DNA of 64,000 nt, taken from contig NZ_RBAL01000026.1 in the NCBI RefSeq assembly GCF_003626535.1, forward strand, positions 1 to 64,000. The letters run 5' to 3'. The notes beneath the pieces are model-generated. The model saw only the letters and a program-made list of their open reading frames with translations, made no database searches and had not been told where the DNA came from. This DNA comes from Streptomyces hoynatensis (GTDB lineage Bacteria > Actinomycetota > Actinomycetes > Streptomycetales > Streptomycetaceae). The translations under genes were made by a program, and so were the position numbers. Shown here in pieces: positions 25,383 to 32,811 of this stretch (its first letter is position 1; every line of letters begins with the position of its first letter).

Positions 25383-26933
25383 TCACCCGGCCGGGGTGCC
25401 TCTGAGGGAGCGGGCGCAGGATTCGAGGGACTGCTGGTCCGCGCCGGGGAACGCGGCGGCCAGGTGGCCGTCGGGGCGGACGAGGAGCAGGGTGTGCGCG
25501 GGGGCACCCGGGTACTCCTCGGTGACCAGCAGCTCGGCGGGCAGCGGGAGCGTGCGCGCCGCGGCGGCCAGCTCCGGCATCAGGCCGGCCGTCAGCCAGT
25601 GCCTGGCGTCCCACACCCGGGAGCCCGGCGCGGTGAGCACCAGCAGCAGCGGGCCGCCGAGCCGGTCGCGCAGGCGGCTCTGGGTGCCGTCGAGGGCGAT
25701 CACCGGCACGTCGGCCACGGGGGAGCCGACGGGGGTGTGCGTCGCCACGGGCACGCGGGGGGTGCAGGAGAGGGGCGAGGCGGGATGGCCCTTCGGGCCG
25801 CCGAGCGAGCCGCGGCCCAGGTGGCCCTCGGCGAGGAGGGTGAGGCGCCCGCGGCCCCGGCCGGTGAGCCGGGCGGCCAGCCCGCCGCCGCGCACCAGCG
25901 GCAGGGCCTGGTCGACCGCGCGCAGCCGGGCGCCCACGGCGGTGCGGCGTTCGGCCTCGTAACTGTCGAGCAGGGTCTCGGCGTTGCCCTCGTGGCAGGC
26001 GACGGCGAGTTTCCACGCGAGGTTCTCGACGTCCCGCAGGCCCTCGGCGACCTGCTGGGTGCCGAGCGCTCCGAGCAGGTGGGCGGCGTCGCCGGCCAGG
26101 AAGACGCGCCCCGCGCGCCAGCGGCGGGCCAGGCGCTGGTGGCAGATGTGCACGCCGGTGTCGAGGAGTTCGTAGGGGGGAAGTTCCCCGCCGTGCCAGG
26201 CGGTGAGGGTGCCGTGGACGCGTTCCAGCATCGACTCCGGGGTCACCAGGGCGCCGTCCGGCGGGAGCGGCCAGTCGAGCCGCCACCTGTCCTCCGTCAG
26301 GGGGCGGGCGGTGACCTCCCCGTAGCCGGGGGCCCGGTGCAGTCCCGCCTCGCCGGGCCAGGGCAGTTCGGCGCGGAGCGCGGCCACGGCGTAGCGCTCG
26401 ACGTCCGTGCGGCCGGGGAATCCGGCGCCGAGCAGCTTGCGGACGGTGGAGCGGGCGCCGTCGCAGCCGACGAGGTAGCTGCCGCGGTAGGTCCTGGCCT
26501 GCCCGCGGCGGCCCTCGGGGGCCCGGCGCACGACGTGGGCGGTGAGGTCGGTCTCGCGTTGTTCGAGGTCGGTGAGGCGGTGGCCGGCGACGAGGGTCAC
26601 CAGCTGGTGGCCTTCGGCCGCCTCGCGCAGGGCGAGTTCCAGCACGTGCTGCGGCACGTGGCGCGGCGCCGCGGCCTCGGTGAACTCCTCGTGCCAGACG
26701 GTCTTTTCGCGGTGCGTGGTGCGCCAGCCCCGCCAGGCCGCCGCGTGCCGCCCGACGCCCGGCAGGGCGAGGAGGCGTTCGGCGTCGCCCGTCAGGACGC
26801 AGGTCCTGGCCAGGCGCCTGGCGGGTGGCTCGCCTGTGCCGTCGAGGACGACGGCCGGTACCCCGTACCCGGCCAGGGCAAGCGCCAGCGCGAGCCCCGT
26901 GGGGCCCGCGCCGGCAATGATCACGGGGAGCAC
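25383..26933 (-). CDS. FAD-dependent monooxygenase (PHBH/MhpA family)
   Basis: Start GTG 26933 (about 516 residues) puts the dinucleotide-binding glycine motif GAGPTG at residue 8, as in relatives. TTG 26969 is the outer limit. The DG motif lies in YLVGCDGARSTVRKLLG. The GD motif lies in VFLAGDAAHLLGALGTQQVAEGLRDVENLAWKLA. A thioredoxin-like C-terminal domain follows. Such group A flavoenzymes hydroxylate aromatic or polyketide substrates with NAD(P)H and oxygen. In the usual HxxPPxGGQG segment the Pro-Pro is replaced (HLLGALGTQQ), so substrate and activity are uncertain. It lies 65 bp downstream of gluD on the same strand, beyond a weak hairpin. Confidence 0.75.
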   Translation of the reverse strand: MLPVIIAGAGPTGLALALALAGYGVPAVVLDGTGEPPARRLARTCVLTGDAERLLALPGVGRHAAAWRGWRTTHREKTVWHEEFTEAAAPRHVPQHVLELALREAAEGHQLVTLVAGHRLTDLEQRETDLTAHVVRRAPEGRRGQARTYRGSYLVGCDGARSTVRKLLGAGFPGRTDVERYAVAALRAELPWPGEAGLHRAPGYGEVTARPLTEDRWRLDWPLPPDGALVTPESMLERVHGTLTAWHGGELPPYELLDTGVHICHQRLARRWRAGRVFLAGDAAHLLGALGTQQVAEGLRDVENLAWKLAVACHEGNAETLLDSYEAERRTAVGARLRAVDQALPLVRGGGLAARLTGRGRGRLTLLAEGHLGRGSLGGPKGHPASPLSCTPRVPVATHTPVGSPVADVPVIALDGTQSRLRDRLGGPLLLVLTAPGSRVWDARHWLTAGLMPELAAAARTLPLPAELLVTEEYPGAPAHTLLLVRPDGHLAAAFPGADQQSLESCARSLRGTPAG

Positions 26934-26972
26934 AGCACGTATGCAACCCAGCGGGTGATCAGGCGTCAAGTC

Positions 26973-26998
26973 GGGTCCGGTGCCCGGTGACCGGTCCC
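26973..26998 (-). terminator. Hairpin at the end of gluD
   Basis: GGG-t-CCGGT and ACCGG-t-CCC pair around an 8-nt loop, touching the gluD stop codon. It may end the glu transcript before the flavoprotein gene. There is no U tract. Confidence 0.4.
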
Positions 26999-27933
26999 TA
27001 ACCCTTGGCCACCGTGGCGGGGGGAGCCGGGGGCGCCACCGTCGTCTCGAGGTTCCCCGTGGCGCCGTCCCCGAGGTCCGCCGGTCCCTGGGCCACGACG
27101 GCCCCGGTGCCGCGGGTGCCGCGCCTGATGCGCCGCTCCAGCCAGCCGGCGAGCTGGCTGAGGAGGAAGTTGATCACCACGAATATCGCGGCGGCCACGG
27201 TGTAGGCGGCGATCGTGTTCGAGTAGTTCGAGGAGATGAGGCGCGCGGCGCTCAGCAGCTCCTGGTAGCTCAGGATGGCCCCGCCGAGCGTGGTGTCCTT
27301 CACGATCACGACCAGCTGGCTGATGATCGCGGGCAGCATCGCGGTGACCGCCTGCGGGAGCAGCACGTTGGTCATGATCTGGCCCTTGCGCAGGCCGAGC
27401 GCGCGGCCCGCGTCCTCCTGCCCGCGGGGCAGCGAGAGCACGCCGGCGCGGACGATCTCGGCCAGCACCGAGGCGTTGTACAGCACCAGGCCGGTCACCA
27501 GGGCGTACATCGGCCTTATGTCGCGGTCGACGGTCGACCACTGCGCGTACGCCTCGTTGGCGAAGACGATCATCAGCAGTACGGGGATCGCCCGGAAGAA
27601 CTCGACGACCACGTCGCAGGGCCGGCGAATCCACCAGTGGTCCGAGAGCCGCCCGATGCCGAAGATCGCGCCGAGGGGGAGCGCGATCACCAGCGCGAGG
27701 CCGGCGGCCTCCAGCGTCTTGCGCAGGCCGGGCAGCAGGAAGGTCGTCCAGACGTTGCCGTCGTTGATGAACGGCTCCCACTTCTCGCCGTCGAGCTGGT
27801 GCTTGTCGTCGAGTTCGCCGTACACCCACCAGGCGAGGGCGAGGAACAGCAGGACGAACACCACGGCGTACACGGCGTGCCAGCGCCTGGCGCGCGGCCC
27901 CGGCGCGTCGTAGAGGACGGACAGGTTGGTCAT
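26998..27933 (-). CDS. gluD: Glutamate-type ABC transporter permease GluD
   Basis: The 311-residue integral membrane protein has an N-terminal helix (about 20-40), a His/Glu/Gln-type BPD_transp_1 domain and five further helices. The EAA loop is recognisable at RALGLRKGQIMTNVLLPQAV, the contact surface for the ATPase. The proline- and alanine-rich C-terminal tail is variable. It pairs with GluC, whose stop it overlaps by four bases, to form the membrane channel of a polar amino acid importer. Confidence 0.88.
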   Translation of the reverse strand: MTNLSVLYDAPGPRARRWHAVYAVVFVLLFLALAWWVYGELDDKHQLDGEKWEPFINDGNVWTTFLLPGLRKTLEAAGLALVIALPLGAIFGIGRLSDHWWIRRPCDVVVEFFRAIPVLLMIVFANEAYAQWSTVDRDIRPMYALVTGLVLYNASVLAEIVRAGVLSLPRGQEDAGRALGLRKGQIMTNVLLPQAVTAMLPAIISQLVVIVKDTTLGGAILSYQELLSAARLISSNYSNTIAAYTVAAAIFVVINFLLSQLAGWLERRIRRGTRGTGAVVAQGPADLGDGATGNLETTVAPPAPPATVAKG

Positions 27934-28604
27934 CGCTTCACCGCCATGCGCTTGGCCACCCAGCCGAGGAGCAGTCCGGTCGGCAGGGTGAGGATGATGA
28001 ACCCGAGGGCGAAGAGCAGGGCAATCGGGATCAGCTGGGCCTCGTTCTCGATCATCTCGCTCATCAGGGCGGCGGCCTCGGCCACGCCGATGGCGGAGGC
28101 CACCGTGGTGTTCTTCGTCAGGGCGATCAGGATGTTCGCCAGCGGTGCGATCACCGAGCGGAAGGCCTGCGGGAGCACGATCAGCCGCAGCACCTGCGAG
28201 AAGCTCAGGCCGAGCGCCCTGGCCGCCTCCGCCTGGCCGACGGGCACCGTGTTGATGCCGGAGCGCAGCGCCTCGCAGACGAAGGCCGAGGTGTAGACGA
28301 CGAAGCCGAGGATCGCCAGCCGGTAGTTCGTCGGGTCGACCGAGCCGTCGGTGAACATCGTCACCCGCAGCGTCTGGCCCAGCCCGATCGAGCAGAAGAC
28401 GATGATGAGGGTCAGGGGGATGTTCCGGAAGATGTTCACGTACGCGGTGCCGAAGGCACGCATGACGGGCACCGGGCTGACGCGCATGGCCGCGAGGACG
28501 GTCCCCCAGATGAGGGAGCCGACCCCGGCGAAGAACGTCAGCTGGATCGTTGTCCAGAACGCCCCGAAAAGGTCGTATTCATCGAGATCTAGGAAGTCGA
28601 ACAC
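27930..28604 (-). CDS. gluC: Glutamate-type ABC transporter permease GluC
   Basis: The 224-residue permease has the BPD_transp_1 fold and the EAA loop AARALGLSFSQVLRLIVLPQAF. Four to five membrane helices are visible. The gene overlaps gluD by 4 bp and follows gluB by 85 bp, a gap that contains a very stable hairpin. With GluD, GluB and GluA it forms a complete importer of the glutamate/glutamine/aspartate family. Confidence 0.88.
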   Translation of the reverse strand: MFDFLDLDEYDLFGAFWTTIQLTFFAGVGSLIWGTVLAAMRVSPVPVMRAFGTAYVNIFRNIPLTLIIVFCSIGLGQTLRVTMFTDGSVDPTNYRLAILGFVVYTSAFVCEALRSGINTVPVGQAEAARALGLSFSQVLRLIVLPQAFRSVIAPLANILIALTKNTTVASAIGVAEAAALMSEMIENEAQLIPIALLFALGFIILTLPTGLLLGWVAKRMAVKR

Positions 28605-28641
28605 GGAGTCTCTCAGCCTCGACTAGGGGGGTGGAATGGAT

Positions 28642-28672
28642 GTGGCGCGCCGCCAGAGTGGCGGCGCGCCAC
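28642..28672 (-). terminator. Perfect 13-bp hairpin between gluB and gluC
   Basis: GTGGCGCGCCGCC and GGCGGCGCGCCAC pair without mismatch around the loop AGAGT. Its position after the binding-protein gene inside the operon suggests partial termination or protection of the 3' end of the gluB message. Either would give more binding protein than permease. Confidence 0.75.
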
Positions 28673-28689
28673 CGGGGGACCCGGAGGGG

Positions 28690-29535
28690 TCAGCTGGTTT
28701 CCGTGATCTCGGGGGCTTCCTCAGCCTCGTAGTTGGCGGGGCCGAAGTTCCGCTCGATGGCCTCCTGCCAGGAGCCGTCCTCCTCCATCTCCCGGATCGC
28801 GTCGTTGATCTGCTCCTGCAGCTCGGTGTCGCCGTGCGGGATGCCGACGCCGTAGGGCTCGTCGCTCAGCTCCAGGCCGGCGAGCTCGAACTTGCCCTGG
28901 TTCTGCTCCTGGGCGGCGTAGCCGGCGAGGATGGAGTCGTCCGTGGTCAGGGCGTCCACCGCGCCGCTCTCCAGGCCGGTCAGGCACTCGGAGTAGGTGC
29001 CGAACTCCTGCAGCTGCGCGTCGGGAGCGAAGTCGTCGTGCACGTGCTGGGCCGAGGTCGAGCCGGTGACCGAGCAGAGGGTCAGGTCGTTGATCTCGTC
29101 CGGGTTGGAGACGCCCTCGCCGGCGCGCATCAGCAGGTCCTGGTGGGCCATGAAGTACGGCCCGGCGAAGCTGACCTGCTCCTTGCGCTCGTCGGTGATC
29201 GAGTAGCTGGCGACGATGAAGTCGACATCGCCGCGCTTGAGCAGGTTCTCGCGCTCGGCGCTCGGCGCCTCGACCCACTCGATGTTCTCCGGGGAGACGC
29301 CGAGCTTGCCGGCGATGTAGGTGGCGACGTCGACGTCGAAGCCGGTGTAGTCGCCCTCCGGGGTCTTCAGGCCGAGACCCGGCTGGTCGAACTTGATGCC
29401 GATGGTCAGGGAGTCGCCGTCGCCGCTGCCGCCCCCGCCCGAGCCCTCGTCGTCATCGTTGGAGCCACAAGCGGTGGCGGTCAGCGAGAGCGCGAGGACC
29501 GCGGCGGCCAGAGCGCTTGCCTTACGGAGTTTCAT
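28690..29535 (-). CDS. gluB: Glutamate-binding lipoprotein GluB
   Basis: The 281-residue protein starts at ATG 29535. A lipoprotein signal peptide ends in LSLTATAC, so Cys23 is the lipidated residue, followed by an acidic/glycine linker. The mature part is a family 3 solute-binding protein, with LTIGIKFDQPGLG, YTGFDVDVATYIAGKLG and the hinge DFIVASYSITDERKEQVSFAGPY. It captures an acidic or amide amino acid outside the membrane and passes it to GluCD. The glutamate assignment comes from family and synteny. Confidence 0.88.
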   Translation of the reverse strand: MKLRKASALAAAVLALSLTATACGSNDDDEGSGGGGSGDGDSLTIGIKFDQPGLGLKTPEGDYTGFDVDVATYIAGKLGVSPENIEWVEAPSAERENLLKRGDVDFIVASYSITDERKEQVSFAGPYFMAHQDLLMRAGEGVSNPDEINDLTLCSVTGSTSAQHVHDDFAPDAQLQEFGTYSECLTGLESGAVDALTTDDSILAGYAAQEQNQGKFELAGLELSDEPYGVGIPHGDTELQEQINDAIREMEEDGSWQEAIERNFGPANYEAEEAPEITETS

Positions 29536-29629
29536 GTGGTGTTCCCTTGTTGTCTTCAGGCGGTGAGTCGCGGGGGGATGCGCGTGCGGGGAACGCGCGG
29601 GTCTTGCGCGGGTGGAACGGCCGGGCCGG

Positions 29630-30415
29630 TCAGTGCGCGAGGATCTTCGAGAGGAAGTCCCTGGCCCGGTCGCTGCGCGGATTGTCGAAGAACTGGTGGG
29701 GGTCTGCCTCTTCGACGATCCGGCCGTCAGCCATGAACACCACGCGGTTCGCGGCGGAGCGGGCGAAGCCCATCTCATGGGTGACGACGACCATGGTCAT
29801 GCCTTCGCTGGCGAGCTGCCGCATGACCTCAAGCACCTCATTGATCATTTCCGGGTCGAGCGCGGAGGTGGGCTCGTCGAAGAGCATCACCTTCGGCTCC
29901 ATCGCCAGGGCCCTCGCGATGGCCACCCGCTGCTGCTGGCCGCCGGACAGCTGCGCGGGGTACTTGTCGGCCTGGCTGCCCACGCCGACCCGGTCGAGAA
30001 GCATCCTGGCCCGGGCCTCGACCTGGGCCTTGTCCTGACGCCTGACCTTGATCGGGCCGAGCATCACGTTCTGCAACACGGTCTTGTGCGCGAAGAGGTT
30101 GAAGGACTGGAAGACCATGCCCACGTCGGCGCGCAGCCGGGCCAGTTCCCTGCCCTCCGCGGGCAGCGGATTGTTGTCGATGGTGATCGTGCCGGAGTCG
30201 ATGGTCTCCAGGCGGTTGATCGTCCGGCAGAGCGTGGACTTGCCCGAGCCGGACGGGCCGATCACCACGACCACCTCGCCGCGCTTGATGGTCAGGTTGA
30301 TGTCCTGGAGCACGTGGAGCGCACCGAAGTGCTTGTTCACGCCGTCCAGGATGACCAGGTCCTCGGCGAGAGGCGCGGCGTCCTCGATTTCCTTGGTCAG
30401 CGACGCGTCGCTCAT
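29630..30415 (-). CDS. gluA: Glutamate ABC transporter ATP-binding protein GluA
   Basis: The 261-residue ATPase starts at ATG 30415. An upstream extension to 30541 would cross the divergent promoter region. Walker A is GPSGSGKST, the Q-loop VFQSFNLF, the signature LSGGQQQR, Walker [13 protein letters not shown], and the H-loop VVTHE. It is the first gene of gluABCD and energises import. Confidence 0.92.
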   Translation of the reverse strand: MSDASLTKEIEDAAPLAEDLVILDGVNKHFGALHVLQDINLTIKRGEVVVVIGPSGSGKSTLCRTINRLETIDSGTITIDNNPLPAEGRELARLRADVGMVFQSFNLFAHKTVLQNVMLGPIKVRRQDKAQVEARARMLLDRVGVGSQADKYPAQLSGGQQQRVAIARALAMEPKVMLFDEPTSALDPEMINEVLEVMRQLASEGMTMVVVTHEMGFARSAANRVVFMADGRIVEEADPHQFFDNPRSDRARDFLSKILAH

Positions 30416-30450
30416 CGTTGGCTTGCTCCGTCCTCGTCGGTTGGCACCGG

Positions 30451-30480
30451 ACCATAGCCAGCTACGCAACGCAGCGTCAG
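30451..30480 (-). promoter_or_regulatory. Candidate gluA promoter
   Basis: Read on the minus strand, CTGACG is followed by 18 nt and then TATGGT, a reasonable sigma-70-type (HrdB) pair ending 36 nt before the gluA start codon. An opposite promoter for the response regulator must lie in the same 218-bp gap. Confidence 0.4.
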
Positions 30481-30633
30481 CAGATCTGAGCGGAAATTGA
30501 GCATCACGATGTGATCGCGGTCTCGTTGCGCACCGTGCCATTCGGTGACCGCTTGTGAGCGGCGGATAACGGTAGCGTTCAGCTCCTGGGCGGCCTCTTG
30601 ACGTGCACCCCGCTCATCGGCGTGGATGCCAAG

Positions 30634-31326
30634 ATGAGACTGCTGCTGGTCGAGGACGACGAGCACGTCGCCGCGGCCCTGGTCGCCGTACTCTCCAGGC
30701 ACGGCTTCGAAGTGGTCCGCGCCCGGGGCGGCGAGGAGGCCGTCGCGCAGGTGCGGGATCGCAGCTTCGGCGTCGTCCTGCTCGACCTGGGGCTGCCCGA
30801 CGTGGACGGCTTCGAGGTGTGCGGCCGCATCCGCCGCATCGCCTCGGTGCCGGTGATCATGGTGACCGCCCGCTCCGACGTCAGGTCCAGGATTCACGGC
30901 CTGAACCTCGGCGCCGACGACTACGTGGTGAAGCCGTACGACACCGGGGAGCTGCTCGCCCGCATCCACGCCGTGAGCAGGCGCACCGGGCCCGAGGAGG
31001 AGCCGGCCGGACAGGAGGAACCCGCCGGGGTGCTGACGCTCGGCCCGATCACGGTGGAGACCGCCACCCGCCAGGTGTCGGTGGACGGCGAGCAGATCGC
31101 GCTCACCCGCAAGGAGTTCGACCTGCTCGCGCTGCTGGCCCAGCGGCCCGGCGTGGTCTTCCGCCGCGAGCAGATCATCAGCGACGTGTGGCAGACCAGC
31201 TGGGAGGGAACCGGCCGCACGCTTGAGGTGCACATCGCCTCGCTGCGGGCCAAGCTGCGCAGGCCGGAGCTCGTCGAGACCGTCCGCGGCGTCGGCTACC
31301 GGCTGGCCCTGCCCCCCACCCCGTGA
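30634..31326 (+). CDS. OmpR/PhoB-family response regulator
   Basis: The 230-residue protein starts at ATG 30634. GTG 30622 is an alternative. The receiver domain has the acidic pair EDD, phosphoacceptor Asp51 in VVLLDLGLPDVDG and lysine in VVKPYD. A winged-helix DNA-binding domain (about 135-225) carries LTRKEFDLLALLAQRPGVVFRREQI and ends RGVGYRL. It is the transcriptional output of the kinase encoded 15 nt downstream. The signal and targets are unknown. The divergent glu operon is an obvious possible target. Confidence 0.9.
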   Translation: MRLLLVEDDEHVAAALVAVLSRHGFEVVRARGGEEAVAQVRDRSFGVVLLDLGLPDVDGFEVCGRIRRIASVPVIMVTARSDVRSRIHGLNLGADDYVVKPYDTGELLARIHAVSRRTGPEEEPAGQEEPAGVLTLGPITVETATRQVSVDGEQIALTRKEFDLLALLAQRPGVVFRREQIISDVWQTSWEGTGRTLEVHIASLRAKLRRPELVETVRGVGYRLALPPTP

Positions 31327-31341
31327 CCGGACCCCTTCCCC

Positions 31342-32811
31342 ATGCGCTCACGTCTCCTTCCGCTCCTCATCGTGCTGCTGGCCGGGGTGCTCCTCGCGCT
31401 CGGCATCCCGCTCGCCGTCAGCCAGGCCCACAGCGCGCAGCAGCGCGTCGTCGTCGACCGGATCGACGACACCGCCCGCTTCGCCTCGCACGCCCAGTTC
31501 GCCAGTGACACCGGGACCGGGCGGCACAGCCAGCAGATCTCCGCCCTCCAGGACGAGCTCGACCGCTACTACGAGGTCTACGGAATCAAGGCCGGCGTCT
31601 TCCAGCGCGACGGCCGCCCCATCGCCGTGGCCCCGCACGGCTGGTCCCCGCCGGGCGGCGCGGACGGCGAGGAGTTCGGCGAGGCGCTCGCCGGGCGCCG
31701 CAGCTCGGGCCCCAGCCAGGTGTGGCCGTGGAACAGCGACCGGCGGCTGCTCGTCGCCTCCCCGGTGATCAGGGACGGCGACGTGATCGCCGTCGTCTTC
31801 ACCGACTCGCCCACCGGGCCGCTGCGCTCGCACATCCTGCACAGCTGGCTGCCCACCGTGGGCGGGGAGGCCGCGGCGATGCTGCTCGCGGTCGTCGCCG
31901 CCTTCCAGCTGACCCGCTGGGTGCTGCGCCCGGTGCGGGTCCTCGACCGGGCCACCCACGCGATCGCCACCGGCCGGCTGACCGCCCGCGTGGCCCCGGC
32001 GGGCGGCCCGCCGGAACTGCGGCGGCTGGCGCTGTCCTTCAACGAGATGGCCGACCACGTCGAGAACGTCCTGGAGCAGCAGCGCGCCTTCGTCGCCGAC
32101 GCCTCCCACCAGCTGCGCAACCCGCTGGCCGCGCTGCTGCTCCGCATCGACCTGCTCGGTCTCGAACTGCCCGAGGACAGCGAGGAGTTCGCCTCGGTCC
32201 GCGCCGAGGGCAAGCGGCTGGCCAAGGTGCTGGACGGCCTGCTCGACCTGGCGCTGGCCGAGCACAGCTCCGCCGACCTGCGGGTGACCGACGTCGCGCG
32301 CCTGGCCGGCGAGCGGGTGGACGCCTGGCGCCCGGTCGCCGACCGGCGCGGGGTGACGCTGCGGGTCGCCGGCGCGATCGCGGTGACCGGCTGGGCCGAC
32401 CCGGTGAGCCTGTCGAGCGCGCTGGACGCCGTCGTGGACAACGCGCTCAAGTTCACCCCGGGCGGCGGCAGCGTCACCGTGACCGTCACCCGCGACAGCG
32501 ACCACGTCGCCATCGAGACGGCCGACGACGGGCCAGGACTCGACGACGCCGAGCTCGAACGCATCGGCGACCGCTTCTGGCGCAGCGGCCGCCACCAGAA
32601 CGTCAACGGCTCCGGGCTCGGCCTCTCCATCGTCGACGCCCTGCTCGCCGCCGGCGGCGCGGCCATCTCCTACGCCCACAACCAGCCGCACGGGCTGCGG
32701 GTGACCATCTCGGTGCCCAGGGCCAAACCGGAGGAACCACCGGGGAACGAGGGCACCGGGACGGTCCCCGCCCAGGTCAGCCTGCCGCGCCGGGTGTCAG
32801 CCGCAGAGTGA
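31342..32811 (+). CDS. Membrane sensor histidine kinase
   Basis: The 489-residue protein has two membrane helices (about 5-27 and 170-195) enclosing an extracellular sensor region of about 140 residues. A HAMP domain (about 195-248) and a HisKA domain follow, with phosphoacceptor His256 in DASHQLRNPL. The HATPase has N box DNALKF, DDGPGLDD and GSGLGLSIVDALL. It phosphorylates the regulator encoded 15 nt upstream. The last 35 bp overlap the 3' end of the convergent alpha-mannosidase gene. Confidence 0.9.
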   Translation: MRSRLLPLLIVLLAGVLLALGIPLAVSQAHSAQQRVVVDRIDDTARFASHAQFASDTGTGRHSQQISALQDELDRYYEVYGIKAGVFQRDGRPIAVAPHGWSPPGGADGEEFGEALAGRRSSGPSQVWPWNSDRRLLVASPVIRDGDVIAVVFTDSPTGPLRSHILHSWLPTVGGEAAAMLLAVVAAFQLTRWVLRPVRVLDRATHAIATGRLTARVAPAGGPPELRRLALSFNEMADHVENVLEQQRAFVADASHQLRNPLAALLLRIDLLGLELPEDSEEFASVRAEGKRLAKVLDGLLDLALAEHSSADLRVTDVARLAGERVDAWRPVADRRGVTLRVAGAIAVTGWADPVSLSSALDAVVDNALKFTPGGGSVTVTVTRDSDHVAIETADDGPGLDDAELERIGDRFWRSGRHQNVNGSGLGLSIVDALLAAGGAAISYAHNQPHGLRVTISVPRAKPEEPPGNEGTGTVPAQVSLPRRVSAAE

